Assembly: GCA_902552705.1 (NCBI GenBank)
Contig: CACDHZ010000001.1
Location: 1 to 33,593 of the forward strand
DNA from: an uncultured Pelagibacteraceae bacterium
Lineage (GTDB): Bacteria > Pseudomonadota > Alphaproteobacteria > Pelagibacterales > Pelagibacteraceae
Length of the DNA stretch: 33,593 nucleotides
Reading direction: 5' to 3'
The position numbers and the translations under genes were made by a program. Position 1 is the first letter of the stretch. Every line of letters begins with the position of its first letter. This document shows, piece by piece, positions 24,256 to 32,537 of this stretch. The notes beneath the pieces are model-generated. The model was not told where the DNA came from. It searched no databases and saw only the letters and a program-made list of their open reading frames with translations.

Positions 24256-25587
24256 ATGAAAAAAGAAGGTAGTACAGAAGCACCTGTAAGACATCCAATA
24301 GATTTTGAACATCCGGATTTTTTGAATCCAGAAAAATTAGATGCTGAAATGCGAAGAGTATTCGATATCTGTCATGGATGTAGAAGATGTTTTAACTTGT
24401 GTGATTCATTTCCAAAATTGTTCGATATGATTGACGAGTCAGAAAATGAAGATGTTGAAAGTTTATCTAGTCAACAGTTTGAGCCAGTAGTTGATGCGTG
24501 TACTTTATGTGATATGTGCTTTATGACCAAGTGTCCTTATGTGCCTCCACATGATTTTAATTTAGATTTTCCACATTTAATGTTGAGATACAGATCTGCT
24601 CAAAAAAAATTAAATAAATTACCTTTTGTACCATATCAATTAGCCCAAATTGATAGAAATGCAAAAATTGGTGTCATGTTATCATCATTAGTAAATTGGG
24701 TTTCTAATATAAAAAATAAAATTTTTAGAAAAATATTAGAATTATTTGCTGGAATTGATATGAAAGTTAAACTTCCAGTTTATAATTCAGAAACATTTAC
24801 AAAATATTTTAAAAAAAATAATGATATGATAAATGCAGATGCACCATCAAAAAATAGAAAAGTTGTAATTTATTCAACGTGCTTTGTTAATTTTAATAAA
24901 AAAGATACAGGAGTAGCAGCTTTAAAAGTTTTAAAAAAAAATGGTGTTGAGGTTCAAGAAGCCTATCCTGGATGTTGTGGTATGCCTTTTCTAGAACAAG
25001 CAGATTTACCTAAAGTCGTTGAACAAGCTAAAAAAGTATCTAAGGATTTATTGGAATGGATTAATAAAGGTTATCAAGTAGTTACACTAACGGCTAGTTG
25101 TGGTTTAATGTTGAAGTTTGAATGGCCTTTACTTTTACCAAATGATGAAAAAATCAAAAAACTCTCAAAAAATGTAAGTGATATAGATGAATATATCGTT
25201 GATATTGCACAGAACGAGGGCTTAGCTGATGGTCTTAACGAAATTGATGGTGGAGTAACAGTTCATCATGCTTGTCATGCAAGAGCTCAAAACATGGGCA
25301 TTAAAGCAAGAGATATGTTGAAGTTTATTCCAAATATAAAAATTGATGTTGTCGAAAGATGTGCCGGACATGGAGGAACGTTTGGAGTTATGAAAGACAC
25401 ACATAAACTTGCAATGAAAGTTGGAAGACCAACGGCAAGACAGATTAAAAATAAAAATAATAAATACATGGCATCAGATTGTCCTTTAGCCGGAAAACAT
25501 TTAAAGCAATTAGAAATAGATACAAATATTTCTAATGATGAGGCACTACACCCCATAGAATTAATGGCAAAAAGTTATAAGTTATAA
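24256..25587 (+). CDS. GlpC/HdrD-like Fe-S oxidoreductase subunit linked to rubrerythrin
   Basis: Predicted electron-transfer protein with two [4Fe-4S] clusters and a CCG-type domain pair, related to GlpC, LutA and heterodisulfide reductase subunits. Numbered from the ATG at 24256, the cluster ligands are C39, C42, C45 and C49 (CHGCRRCFNLC) and C82, C85, C88 and C93 (CTLCDMCFMTKCP). The first cysteine-rich motif is intact (STCFVNF, then YPGCCGMPFLEQ). The second reads ERCAGHGGTFG, with alanine for the second cysteine of CCG. I prefer this start to 24211, which lies in a hairpin and adds a non-conserved extension. The gene sits between rubrerythrin and DUF3501, a trio I recall in other proteobacteria. 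Its substrate and partner are unknown; electron supply to the rubrerythrin is inference. Confidence 0.85.
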   Translation: MKKEGSTEAPVRHPIDFEHPDFLNPEKLDAEMRRVFDICHGCRRCFNLCDSFPKLFDMIDESENEDVESLSSQQFEPVVDACTLCDMCFMTKCPYVPPHDFNLDFPHLMLRYRSAQKKLNKLPFVPYQLAQIDRNAKIGVMLSSLVNWVSNIKNKIFRKILELFAGIDMKVKLPVYNSETFTKYFKKNNDMINADAPSKNRKVVIYSTCFVNFNKKDTGVAALKVLKKNGVEVQEAYPGCCGMPFLEQADLPKVVEQAKKVSKDLLEWINKGYQVVTLTASCGLMLKFEWPLLLPNDEKIKKLSKNVSDIDEYIVDIAQNEGLADGLNEIDGGVTVHHACHARAQNMGIKARDMLKFIPNIKIDVVERCAGHGGTFGVMKDTHKLAMKVGRPTARQIKNKNNKYMASDCPLAGKHLKQLEIDTNISNDEALHPIELMAKSYKL

Positions 25588-25594
25588 ATTAATC

Positions 25595-26188
25595 ATGAGT
25601 AAAGAAAAAAGATTAATAGAAAAAACAGACTTAATTCCAATTGATGTTTATACAAACAGTAGAAAACAGATTAGAAAAGAACTTGTAGAATTTAAAAAAG
25701 ATAGAAGAGTTGCAATAGGTCCCTATGCAACTTTTTACTTTGAGAGCTTTGAAACTATGTTAGCTCAAGTTCAGGAAATGCTATATATTGAAAAAGGTGG
25801 AGATGAGCAATTAAAAGATGAGTTAATTGCATATAACCCCTTAGTTCCGAATGGAAAAGAACTTACAGCAACGGTGATGTTTGAAATAGATAATCCAGTA
25901 TCTAGAGCGGCTTTTTTGGGAAAAGTTGGCGGGATAGAGGAAAAAATATTTATGAAAATTGACAACGAAAATGTTAAAGCAGTTTCTGAGAAAGATGTAG
26001 ATAGAACTTCAGATGAGGGAAAAGCTTCCTCAGTACAATTCATTCACTTTAAATTGAATGATAATCAAATTACTAAATTTAAATCAGGTAATGTGGACAT
26101 CGAAATTGGTATTAATCATAAGGAGTACGCGCATACTACAAAATTATCTGTAGATACTATTAAAGCATTATCAGCTGATTTTATTTAA
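25595..26188 (+). CDS. DUF3501 family protein
   Basis: Conserved protein of unknown function, recognised by the start KTDLIPIDVYTNSRKQIRKELVEFKKDRRVAIGPYATFYFESFETMLAQVQEMLYIEKGG and by its context after rubrerythrin and a CCG-type Fe-S protein. It is soluble, with 197 residues, no signal peptide, no membrane helix and no cysteines. The family is repeatedly found beside rubrerythrins, so a role in the same peroxide or iron response is likely, but the biochemical activity is not known to me. It starts seven bases after the Fe-S gene and its last eight bases overlap the convergent SH3-domain gene, leaving no terminator space. Confidence 0.83.
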   Translation: MSKEKRLIEKTDLIPIDVYTNSRKQIRKELVEFKKDRRVAIGPYATFYFESFETMLAQVQEMLYIEKGGDEQLKDELIAYNPLVPNGKELTATVMFEIDNPVSRAAFLGKVGGIEEKIFMKIDNENVKAVSEKDVDRTSDEGKASSVQFIHFKLNDNQITKFKSGNVDIEIGINHKEYAHTTKLSVDTIKALSADFI

Positions 26189-26636
26189 TAGCTCCCCACA
26201 CGTTATCAGTTTTAATCCATCCGCTATAATTTTCAGTTTTTATATTACACCAACTTTTTTCACATTTTTTAATTACTAATAATCTTCCTTTTTCTAGCCT
26301 AGCTATAGGCTTTGAAAAGTTTGAAGCTTTTTGAAATAAAATTTTATTTTCTAAAACAATAATTGAATTAGCTTTTTTCAGTTGTGAAACATGTATCCAT
26401 CCACTATTATTTTTTAAATCGATAATTCTTTTAAAATTTTCTTTTTCATCTATTTGCTTTACAGGCAAATTTTTTTTTTTATAAACATATTTAATCTCTG
26501 AGTCGAAACTTGGATTATATCTAACATTGACTGTATCTTTTTTTAAAGATAAAAATTTTTCTTCAGCATAAGCAAATTTAATCAGTAAGATTAGTACAAA
26601 TAAAATAAAAGTACATATTTTTTTATTTATCCGCAT
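26181..26636 (-). CDS. Exported SH3b-domain protein
   Basis: Small secreted or periplasmic protein of unknown specific role. An N-terminal signal peptide (MRINKKICTFILFVLILLIKFAYAEE, cleavage probably after AYA) precedes two bacterial SH3-like repeats. The first has VNVRYNPSFDSEIKYVYKKKNLPV and NSGWIHVSQL; the second has FSKPIARLEKGRLLVIKKCEKSWCNIKTENYSGWIKTDNVWG. Such domains often bind cell-wall peptides. The track start at 26642 adds two residues; the ATG at 26636 begins a typical signal-peptide n-region. It overlaps the end of the upstream ThiF-like gene by ten bases, so it belongs to the same operon. Confidence 0.8.
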   Translation of the reverse strand: MRINKKICTFILFVLILLIKFAYAEEKFLSLKKDTVNVRYNPSFDSEIKYVYKKKNLPVKQIDEKENFKRIIDLKNNSGWIHVSQLKKANSIIVLENKILFQKASNFSKPIARLEKGRLLVIKKCEKSWCNIKTENYSGWIKTDNVWGAIK

Positions 26637-27382
26637 AAACAATTATTTCTTTTTTTTAATTTAACTAATCTGAATTTTAAATTAAGTAAATCTAAAATAA
26701 ATATATATCCGTCAAGTCCTATTCCAATATTTAATATTTTTTTTAATACTTCATTTGCTTGAATTATTCCGACTATACCAGCGACAGTCCCAAGGATTCC
26801 TTCAGACTCACAGTTTAAAAAATCTTCTGAAATATTTGATTGTTGAAAAAAACATCTCAAACAAGGAATTTTTTTATTTTTAAAATTAAAAGTGAATATA
26901 TGGCCATCAAATTTACTTATTGCTCCAGTAACTAGAATCTTTTTAAATTTCAAACAAAAATCATTTATTAATAATTTAGTTTTAAAGTTATCAGATCCAT
27001 CAACAATATAATCATAATCATTAATAATTTTTTTAAAATTTTTTTTATTCAATCTAATATTAAAGACTTTTACTTGAGTATTAGGATTTATTTTTTTAAC
27101 TTTATCTTTTGTTATTTTTACTTTAAATTTTCCAATATCGTCTGTATTGTAAAGACTTTGCCTATGTAAATTAGATAGACTTACTCTGTCATCATCAATA
27201 ATCCCTAATAATCCAACACCAGCCCTTGAAAGATATTCAGCTACAGGAGATCCAAGGCCACCCGCTCCTATTATTAAAACTTTTGAAGAAAGAATTTTTT
27301 TTTGTCCTATTACTCCTATATCTTTAAGAACTATTTGTCTTGAAAATCTCTCTATTAATTTTTTATTTAATTGGCTTTTCAT
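26627..27382 (-). CDS. ThiF/MoeB/HesA-family ubiquitin-like-protein-activating enzyme
   Basis: E1-like enzyme that adenylates the C-terminus of a ubiquitin-fold sulfur carrier (ThiS or MoaD) for thiamin or molybdopterin synthesis. The N-terminus RFSRQIVLKDIGVIGQKKI and the nucleotide loop VLIIGAGGLGSPVAEYLSRAGVG are diagnostic, with the Arg finger in NLHRQSLY. Zinc cysteines are in PCLRCFF and the C-terminal NNCLCG. The sequence CESEGILGTVAGIVG holds the conserved E1 region with a likely transfer cysteine. The length of 251 residues suits a ThiF or a MoeB lacking the rhodanese domain. No carrier protein is encoded nearby, so thiF and moeB cannot be distinguished. It overlaps the dut stop by four bases. 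Confidence 0.9.
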   Translation of the reverse strand: MKSQLNKKLIERFSRQIVLKDIGVIGQKKILSSKVLIIGAGGLGSPVAEYLSRAGVGLLGIIDDDRVSLSNLHRQSLYNTDDIGKFKVKITKDKVKKINPNTQVKVFNIRLNKKNFKKIINDYDYIVDGSDNFKTKLLINDFCLKFKKILVTGAISKFDGHIFTFNFKNKKIPCLRCFFQQSNISEDFLNCESEGILGTVAGIVGIIQANEVLKKILNIGIGLDGYIFILDLLNLKFRLVKLKKRNNCLCG

Positions 27383-27816
27383 TTGCCAGTTGAGCCAAAT
27401 CCACCTTCACCTCTAACTGTATCAGGTAAATTATCTGTTTCTTCAAATCTTATTTTAGCAACAGGTGCTAGAATCATTTGTGCAACTCTATCTTTATTAT
27501 TAATTACAAAATCCTTCTTACCATGATTAAAAAGAATAATTTTAATTTCACCTCTATAATCACTATCTATAGTTCCTGGTGTATTTAATACTGTTACATT
27601 ATTTTTTGCTGCTAAGCCTGAACGTGGACGAATTTGTATCTCGTAATCGCTTGAGAAAGCTACAGAAAGTCCAGTAGGTATTAAGTATGAGCAATTTGGA
27701 GCTATTTTAATTGGCTTATCTATAAAAGCCATTAAATCAACACCAGATGCTCCATTAGTTTTATAGTTTGGTAATTCTACATCAGGATTTAATTTTTTAA
27801 TTAATACTTTTACCAT
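27379..27816 (-). CDS. dut: Deoxyuridine 5'-triphosphate nucleotidohydrolase (dUTPase)
   Basis: Hydrolyses dUTP to dUMP and pyrophosphate, keeping uracil out of DNA. The five trimeric-dUTPase motifs are visible: GASGVDLMA (1), RPRSGLAAKN (2), NTPGTIDSDYRGEIKI (3, with the catalytic Asp), RVAQMILAP (4) and the C-terminal RGEGGFGSTG (5). The length of 145 residues is normal. It lies seven bases after the coaBC stop and overlaps the ThiF-like gene. The coaBC-dut pairing is common across bacteria. The neighbouring mutM on the opposite strand also protects DNA, though the link is only positional. Confidence 0.97.
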   Translation of the reverse strand: MVKVLIKKLNPDVELPNYKTNGASGVDLMAFIDKPIKIAPNCSYLIPTGLSVAFSSDYEIQIRPRSGLAAKNNVTVLNTPGTIDSDYRGEIKIILFNHGKKDFVINNKDRVAQMILAPVAKIRFEETDNLPDTVRGEGGFGSTGK

Positions 27817-27822
27817 TAAATC

Positions 27823-29028
27823 TTAATTTAAATGCTCAACGACTCTATCAACTATTTCTTCTGAAATTTCAGACTTTTTCTTTATTTCAATTTTTTCATC
27901 TTTAAATTTTTTGTTTTTATAAAAGATTGAAACTTCATTATAATTGGAGTCAAATCCAATTGATTTATTTGATACATCATTAGCAATTACCCAATCACAA
28001 TTTTTTTCTGCTAATTTTTTTTTGGCATTCTCTGAGATGTTATTAGTTTCTGCAGCAAAACCAATTACTAATTTTGGTCTTAGGTAATTGTGGTTTGATA
28101 CATAATTTAAAATATCAATATTCTTTTCAAGTTCTAAGTTCAAACTATCTTTTTTTTTAATCTTTTTGTTCATTTTTTCTATTATTTTATAATCAGCTAC
28201 AGCTGCTGAAAATATTGCTACATCTACTGGTAAATTTTTTTGAGTAGCCTTGAACATTTCATCAGCTGTTTCAACTTTTACTAAATCTATATTATTATCG
28301 ACTTGTATATTAGTTGGACCTGAAATAAGAGTTGTTTGAAATCCTCTAATAGCTAGTGCTTTTGCCAAAGCATACCCTTGTTTTCCTGATGATTTATTTG
28401 TTATATATCTGACAGGATCAATATATTCGTTAGTTGGTCCTGCGGTTACTAAAGCTTTTAATTTTCTATTTTTATTTAATTGATCGAAATAAATCTTTAC
28501 ATTTGAAAATATATCTTTTGGTTCACTCATTTTACCTTCACCAAATTCTCCACAAGCCATATCTCCAATATCAGGACCAATTATTTTATAACCATAAGAT
28601 TTTAATGTAGAAATATTTTTATGAGTTGAGGGGTGCTCCCACATTCTAACATTCATAGCTGGTGCTAAAAAAACATTTTTATCTGATGCAAGAACTACTG
28701 TTGAAGCCAAGTCATCAGAAGATCCAGAACTTAATTTTGAGATAGTATTAGCAGTGGCAGGTGCAATTAGTATTAAATCAGCCCATCTAGATAAAGATAT
28801 ATGATCCATTTCTGTTTCATTTTCAGTATCAAATAGATCGTCATAAACTTTTCCATGAGAAAGAGAGGCAACAGACAGAGGTGTAACAAATTCCTTAGCA
28901 CTTTTAGTAAGGACAGTTTTAATTTCTACATTTTGTTTTTTAAACAGTCTAATAAGCTCTAAACTTTTATAAGCAGCTATTCCTCCACATATTATTAAAA
29001 GTATTTTTTTTTGTGATAAATTATTCAT
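27823..29028 (-). CDS. coaBC: Bifunctional phosphopantothenoylcysteine decarboxylase/synthetase
   Basis: Two consecutive steps of coenzyme A synthesis. The flavin-dependent CoaC half (about 1-185) has the active-site histidine in EMDHISLSRWAD, the motif APAMNVRMW and the lid GDMACGEFGEGKM with the essential cysteine. The CoaB half (about 190-401) starts KALVTAGPTNEYIDPVRYITNKSSGKQGYALA and includes the nucleotide-binding region and AAVADYKI. The length of 401 residues matches the fused enzyme. It is eight bases downstream of ubiB. It supplies CoA and, indirectly, the ACP prosthetic group used by the Fab enzymes in this window. Confidence 0.96.
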   Translation of the reverse strand: MNNLSQKKILLIICGGIAAYKSLELIRLFKKQNVEIKTVLTKSAKEFVTPLSVASLSHGKVYDDLFDTENETEMDHISLSRWADLILIAPATANTISKLSSGSSDDLASTVVLASDKNVFLAPAMNVRMWEHPSTHKNISTLKSYGYKIIGPDIGDMACGEFGEGKMSEPKDIFSNVKIYFDQLNKNRKLKALVTAGPTNEYIDPVRYITNKSSGKQGYALAKALAIRGFQTTLISGPTNIQVDNNIDLVKVETADEMFKATQKNLPVDVAIFSAAVADYKIIEKMNKKIKKKDSLNLELEKNIDILNYVSNHNYLRPKLVIGFAAETNNISENAKKKLAEKNCDWVIANDVSNKSIGFDSNYNEVSIFYKNKKFKDEKIEIKKKSEISEEIVDRVVEHLN

Positions 29029-29036
29029 GTTGTAAA

Positions 29037-30605
29037 TTAAAATACTAATAGCCCAAAAATTACAAGCAGTAATATGCCAATAATAGACTGGTTTCTAAAT
29101 GCAGTCATTTCGGATTTCTTTTGGTTTAAAGCTGTATAAGAGTTTGAATTTTGAGGTATTTGTCCACTAGCTAAAAAGGTAAGAGCTTGGTTAGCTTTAT
29201 CCATAATTTCTGGAAATTCAGGTAATCTTTTAATTACTTCAGTTGTATTTTTTAAACCCTCATTTATAATATTTGTAGGGTCTTTAGTTTCTTTTAGCCA
29301 ATTTTCTAAAACGGGTTTTGAAGTTTCCCATATATTGGTATTTGGATTAAGTTTTCTTGCCACACCTTCTACAACAACCATAGTTTTTTGCAGCATTAAT
29401 AATTGAGGTTGCGTTTGCATATTAAATTTTTCTGTAACATCAAAAAGTTGTTTCAATAATTTACCACCTGAAATATCTTTTACAGATTGTCCAAAAATTG
29501 GCTCACCAATTGATCGTAAAGCTTGAGCTAAATCATCTACGGGAACATTTTTAGGCACTAGCCCTGCAACTAAGTGCACCTCGGCAACTTTCTTATAGTC
29601 TCTTTTTATAAAACCAAATAAAATTTCTGCTAAGAATCTTCTGCTCATGCTATCTAGTCTACCCATAATTCCAAAATCAATAGGAACTATATCTCCATTA
29701 TCGTTGATGAATATATTTCCTTGATGCATGTCTGCATGAAAAAAACCATCTCTAACAGCATGTCTTAAAAAATTTTGAATAATATCAGAAGCAATTTTTT
29801 TAGTATCAATATTTTTCTTTTGAAGATCTTCAGTTTCACGAATAGATATGCCCTCTATCCAATCAAGTGTCATGACGCCCTCACTTGTAAAATTCCAATA
29901 GATTGTAGGAACCTTAAAACCTATATCATTTTTTGTATTTTCAGCGTATTCATTTGCAGCCGCTGCTTCGAATCTTAAATCCATTTCTAAATTAGTTATT
30001 TCTTTAAGTAAAAAAACCACTTCAACTAATTTTAATCTTTGAGTTTTTTTAACAAATGATTCAATAAAAAAAGCAAACAACATTAGTGCATCTATCTCTT
30101 CGTTAAATATTTTTTTAATATCTGGTCTTAAAATTTTAATAGCAACATCCTTAATCGTACCATTGTCATCTATCTTAGCTTTATGCACTTGAGCTATTGA
30201 AGCAGCAGCTACAGGTTCACTTAAATCTATTATCGAGTTAAAAGTTTTTTCTCCTAAATTTTTTTTAATAATCATTTGAGCCTCAGACAACGGAAATGGG
30301 GGGAGCCTATCTTGTAGATCTTCTAATTGCTTAGATAATTCATCCCCAATAATATCTGGTCTTGTAGCTAAAAATTGTCCTAATTTTATAAACGTAGTTC
30401 CCATAGCCTGTAATGATTTTGAAAGTTTTTCACCTTCTGTATCATTAGTATTTATTCTTTTTGAATCTGAAAAAGAAATAGAAAGTATTTTAAAAAATAT
30501 TTTTATTATTAAAGGAGGTTTTTTAAATTTAGATACAATTTTAAGAATATCAGATTTAGCAACCATTCTTCCTAATTTAAAAAGTGTAAATAATTTTTTA
30601 ATCAT
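29037..30605 (-). CDS. ubiB: UbiB-family protein kinase-like ATPase for ubiquinone biosynthesis
   Basis: Atypical kinase-like protein required for ubiquinone synthesis, thought to act as an ATPase that aids lipid extraction or assembly of the Ubi complex. Family signatures: the KxGQ motif (FIKLGQFLATRPDIIGDELSKQLEDLQDRLPPF), the alanine-rich loop AAASIAQVHKA, HADMHQGNIF and the metal-binding DFGIMGRLD. A C-terminal membrane helix (SIIGILLLVIFGLLVF) ends the protein. The track start at 30617 overlaps ubiE by 13 bases; the ATG at 30605 (MIKKLFTLFKLGRM) overlaps by one base and is preferred, giving 522 residues. The ubiE-ubiB pair is conserved. Confidence 0.95.
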   Translation of the reverse strand: MIKKLFTLFKLGRMVAKSDILKIVSKFKKPPLIIKIFFKILSISFSDSKRINTNDTEGEKLSKSLQAMGTTFIKLGQFLATRPDIIGDELSKQLEDLQDRLPPFPLSEAQMIIKKNLGEKTFNSIIDLSEPVAAASIAQVHKAKIDDNGTIKDVAIKILRPDIKKIFNEEIDALMLFAFFIESFVKKTQRLKLVEVVFLLKEITNLEMDLRFEAAAANEYAENTKNDIGFKVPTIYWNFTSEGVMTLDWIEGISIRETEDLQKKNIDTKKIASDIIQNFLRHAVRDGFFHADMHQGNIFINDNGDIVPIDFGIMGRLDSMSRRFLAEILFGFIKRDYKKVAEVHLVAGLVPKNVPVDDLAQALRSIGEPIFGQSVKDISGGKLLKQLFDVTEKFNMQTQPQLLMLQKTMVVVEGVARKLNPNTNIWETSKPVLENWLKETKDPTNIINEGLKNTTEVIKRLPEFPEIMDKANQALTFLASGQIPQNSNSYTALNQKKSEMTAFRNQSIIGILLLVIFGLLVF

Positions 30606-31306
30606 TATATTTTCCAACCAGAGTGAATTGCCACGATACCACCAGATAAATTTCTATAACTACAATTTATAAATTTATTTTTTTTCATTTGGTAAATTAA
30701 ATCTTCTTGACTGATGAATTCTTCAATACTTTTAACTAAATATTCATAAGGATTTTTTTGACCAACAACTGCCTTTCCAATCAAAGGAATAAGCTTTGAA
30801 TAGTTTTTATAAATAAAGTCTAGACCAGAGTTATTAATTTTTGAAAATTCGAGACATAAATATCGTCCACCTGGTTTTAAAACACGATAAGCCTCTGAAA
30901 GAGCTTTATCAAGATTTTTAGTATTACGTAAACCAAAACTTATTGTGTAATAATCACAAGAGTTGTCTTTAATAGGTAATTTCTCTGCTGAGGCGATTAT
31001 CCAATCAATATTTTTATAATTATTTAATTTAATCTTACCTTTATTAATCATTCCTTTATTTGGATCTACACAAATGACTTTATTATTATTTGTTGTTTCT
31101 AAAAAAAGTTTCCCAATATCACCGGTGCCACAGGCTACGTCAATTAAGGTTTTGTCTTTTGATGGATTCATTAAAGTGATTAACGTTTTTTTCCAAATTC
31201 TATGAATGCCTAATGACATAAAATCATTCATTAAATCATATTTGTCATATACATTGTCAAAGACACTTTGAACAAGCCCTTTTTTATTTTGGAGATATTG
31301 TTGCAT
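30605..31306 (-). CDS. ubiE: Ubiquinone/menaquinone biosynthesis C-methyltransferase UbiE
   Basis: SAM-dependent methyltransferase that C-methylates the demethylated quinone intermediate. The N-terminal KKGLVQSVFDNVYDKYDLMNDFMSLGIHRIWK is the UbiE signature, DVACGTGDIGKLFLE is the SAM-binding loop, SFGLRNTKNLDKALSEAYRVLKPGGRYLCLEFS is the post-methyltransferase motif, and the C-terminal NLSGGIVAIHSGWKI is typical. The length of 233 residues is normal. It diverges from mutM over 35 bases and leads the ubiE-ubiB-coaBC-dut-thiF-SH3 operon. Its SAM would come from MetK. Confidence 0.97.
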   Translation of the reverse strand: MQQYLQNKKGLVQSVFDNVYDKYDLMNDFMSLGIHRIWKKTLITLMNPSKDKTLIDVACGTGDIGKLFLETTNNNKVICVDPNKGMINKGKIKLNNYKNIDWIIASAEKLPIKDNSCDYYTISFGLRNTKNLDKALSEAYRVLKPGGRYLCLEFSKINNSGLDFIYKNYSKLIPLIGKAVVGQKNPYEYLVKSIEEFISQEDLIYQMKKNKFINCSYRNLSGGIVAIHSGWKI

Positions 31307-31341
31307 ATAAAATTTATTATTTGCTGATAATATAGTATTAA

Positions 31342-32205
31342 ATGCCAGAATTACCAGAAGTAGAAATAGTCAAACAATCTTTATCTAAAAAAATAAAATA
31401 TAAGAAAATTCAAAAAACAATAATAAGAAATAGAAATTTAAGGTTTAAAATTCCTTCAAATTTTGATGAATTATTAAGGAATAAAGTTATTAAGAAAGTC
31501 ACTAGATTTTCAAAGTATTTAATTTTGAATTTTTCAGATAAATCTTTTTGTTTAATTCATTTAGGAATGTCTGGTACAATTCATTTAATACAAAAAAATA
31601 TACTCAATAAAAATACCAACACTAGTTTTTATAACTCTCCACAACTTCCAAAAAAACATAATCATGTAATATTACAATTTAAAGATTTAAGAGTTATATA
31701 TAACGATCCAAGAAGATTTGGTTTTTTTACTTATATTCGAAATGAGAAAGAACTTAAAAGTAAATTTAGAAATTTAGGACCGGAACCATTATCCAAAAAA
31801 TTTAATATAAAATATTTGTTAAAATATTTTTCTAATAAAAAAAAAAATATTAAGAGTTTTTTAATAGATCAAAAATTTGTATCAGGAATTGGTAATATTT
31901 ATGCTAGTGAAATTTTATTTTCAAGTAAAATTCATCCAAAAAAAATTGCAATGAAGTTATCAAAAAATGATTGTAAAAGAATTATTCATTTTTCTAAAAT
32001 AGTACTAAATAATGCTATTAAAAAAGGAGGTTCTAGCATTCGTGATTTTAAAAATATATCTGGTAATGATGGAAATTTTCAAAAAGAATTTAAAGTATAT
32101 CAAAGACAAAATCTAAATTGTTTACGAATGAAATGTGAAGGGACTATAAAAAAAATATTTTTAACCAATAGATCAACTTTTTTTTGTAATACTTGTCAAA
32201 AATAA
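31342..32205 (+). CDS. mutM: Formamidopyrimidine-DNA glycosylase
   Basis: Base-excision repair glycosylase and AP lyase removing 8-oxoguanine and formamidopyrimidines. The mature N-terminus PELPEVEIVKQSL carries the catalytic Pro2 and Glu3; the lysine in VTRFSKYLILNF is the conserved Lys57 equivalent. The H2TH region has IKSFLIDQKFVSGIGNIYASEILF. The C-terminal zinc finger NCLRMKCEGTIKKIFLTNRSTFFCNTCQK has four cysteines. At 287 residues it is slightly longer than E. coli MutM (269). Divergence from ubiE and position upstream of rpsT are, from memory, standard for Alphaproteobacteria. Confidence 0.97.
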   Translation: MPELPEVEIVKQSLSKKIKYKKIQKTIIRNRNLRFKIPSNFDELLRNKVIKKVTRFSKYLILNFSDKSFCLIHLGMSGTIHLIQKNILNKNTNTSFYNSPQLPKKHNHVILQFKDLRVIYNDPRRFGFFTYIRNEKELKSKFRNLGPEPLSKKFNIKYLLKYFSNKKKNIKSFLIDQKFVSGIGNIYASEILFSSKIHPKKIAMKLSKNDCKRIIHFSKIVLNNAIKKGGSSIRDFKNISGNDGNFQKEFKVYQRQNLNCLRMKCEGTIKKIFLTNRSTFFCNTCQK

Positions 32206-32255
32206 AGAATTATTTTATTGACCAGAATAAATTCTCAAGCTATACCACCTTGCTT

Positions 32256-32516
32256 ATGGCAAATACAAAATCAGCAATCAAAAGAATTAGAAGAATAGCC
32301 AAACAAACTCAAGTTAATAAGGCACGTAAGAGTAAATATAGAAATGTTATAAAAAAAATGAATCTTCTTCTTCAAGAAAAGAAAAAAGCTGATGCTTTAA
32401 AGTTCTTACCTAAGTTGAATTCTGAACTAATGAGAGTTGCAAAAACTGGAATTATAAAAAAAGCTAACGCATCAAGAAACGTTTCAAGGATTACAAAGAA
32501 GATTTACGCTTTATAA
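32256..32516 (+). CDS. rpsT: 30S ribosomal protein S20
   Basis: Primary 16S rRNA-binding protein of the 30S subunit. The S20 signature is at the start: MANTKSAIKRIRRIAKQTQVNKARKSKYRN, and the protein ends KANASRNVSRITKKIYAL. The track begins at 32193, inside mutM, which adds 21 residues absent from S20. The ATG at 32256 gives the expected 86 residues and places the gene 50 bases after mutM. The rpsT-dnaA neighbourhood is common in Alphaproteobacteria. Confidence 0.96.
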   Translation: MANTKSAIKRIRRIAKQTQVNKARKSKYRNVIKKMNLLLQEKKKADALKFLPKLNSELMRVAKTGIIKKANASRNVSRITKKIYAL

Positions 32517-32537
32517 ATAACTACTTTTAGTTGTTTA
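32514..32537 (+). terminator. Candidate hairpin at the rpsT stop codon
   Basis: TAAATAACTA pairs with TAGTTGTTTA around the loop CTTT, a 10-bp stem with one G-U pair that begins in the rpsT stop codon. The bases after it are A-rich then mixed, not a T run, so termination would be weak or absent. It may mark the rpsT mRNA 3' end. Confidence 0.4.

Noticed and set aside
32193-32255. Extended S20 start overlapping mutM
   Set aside because: S20 starts at MANTKSAIKR. The added 21 residues run through the mutM stop region and the spacer.
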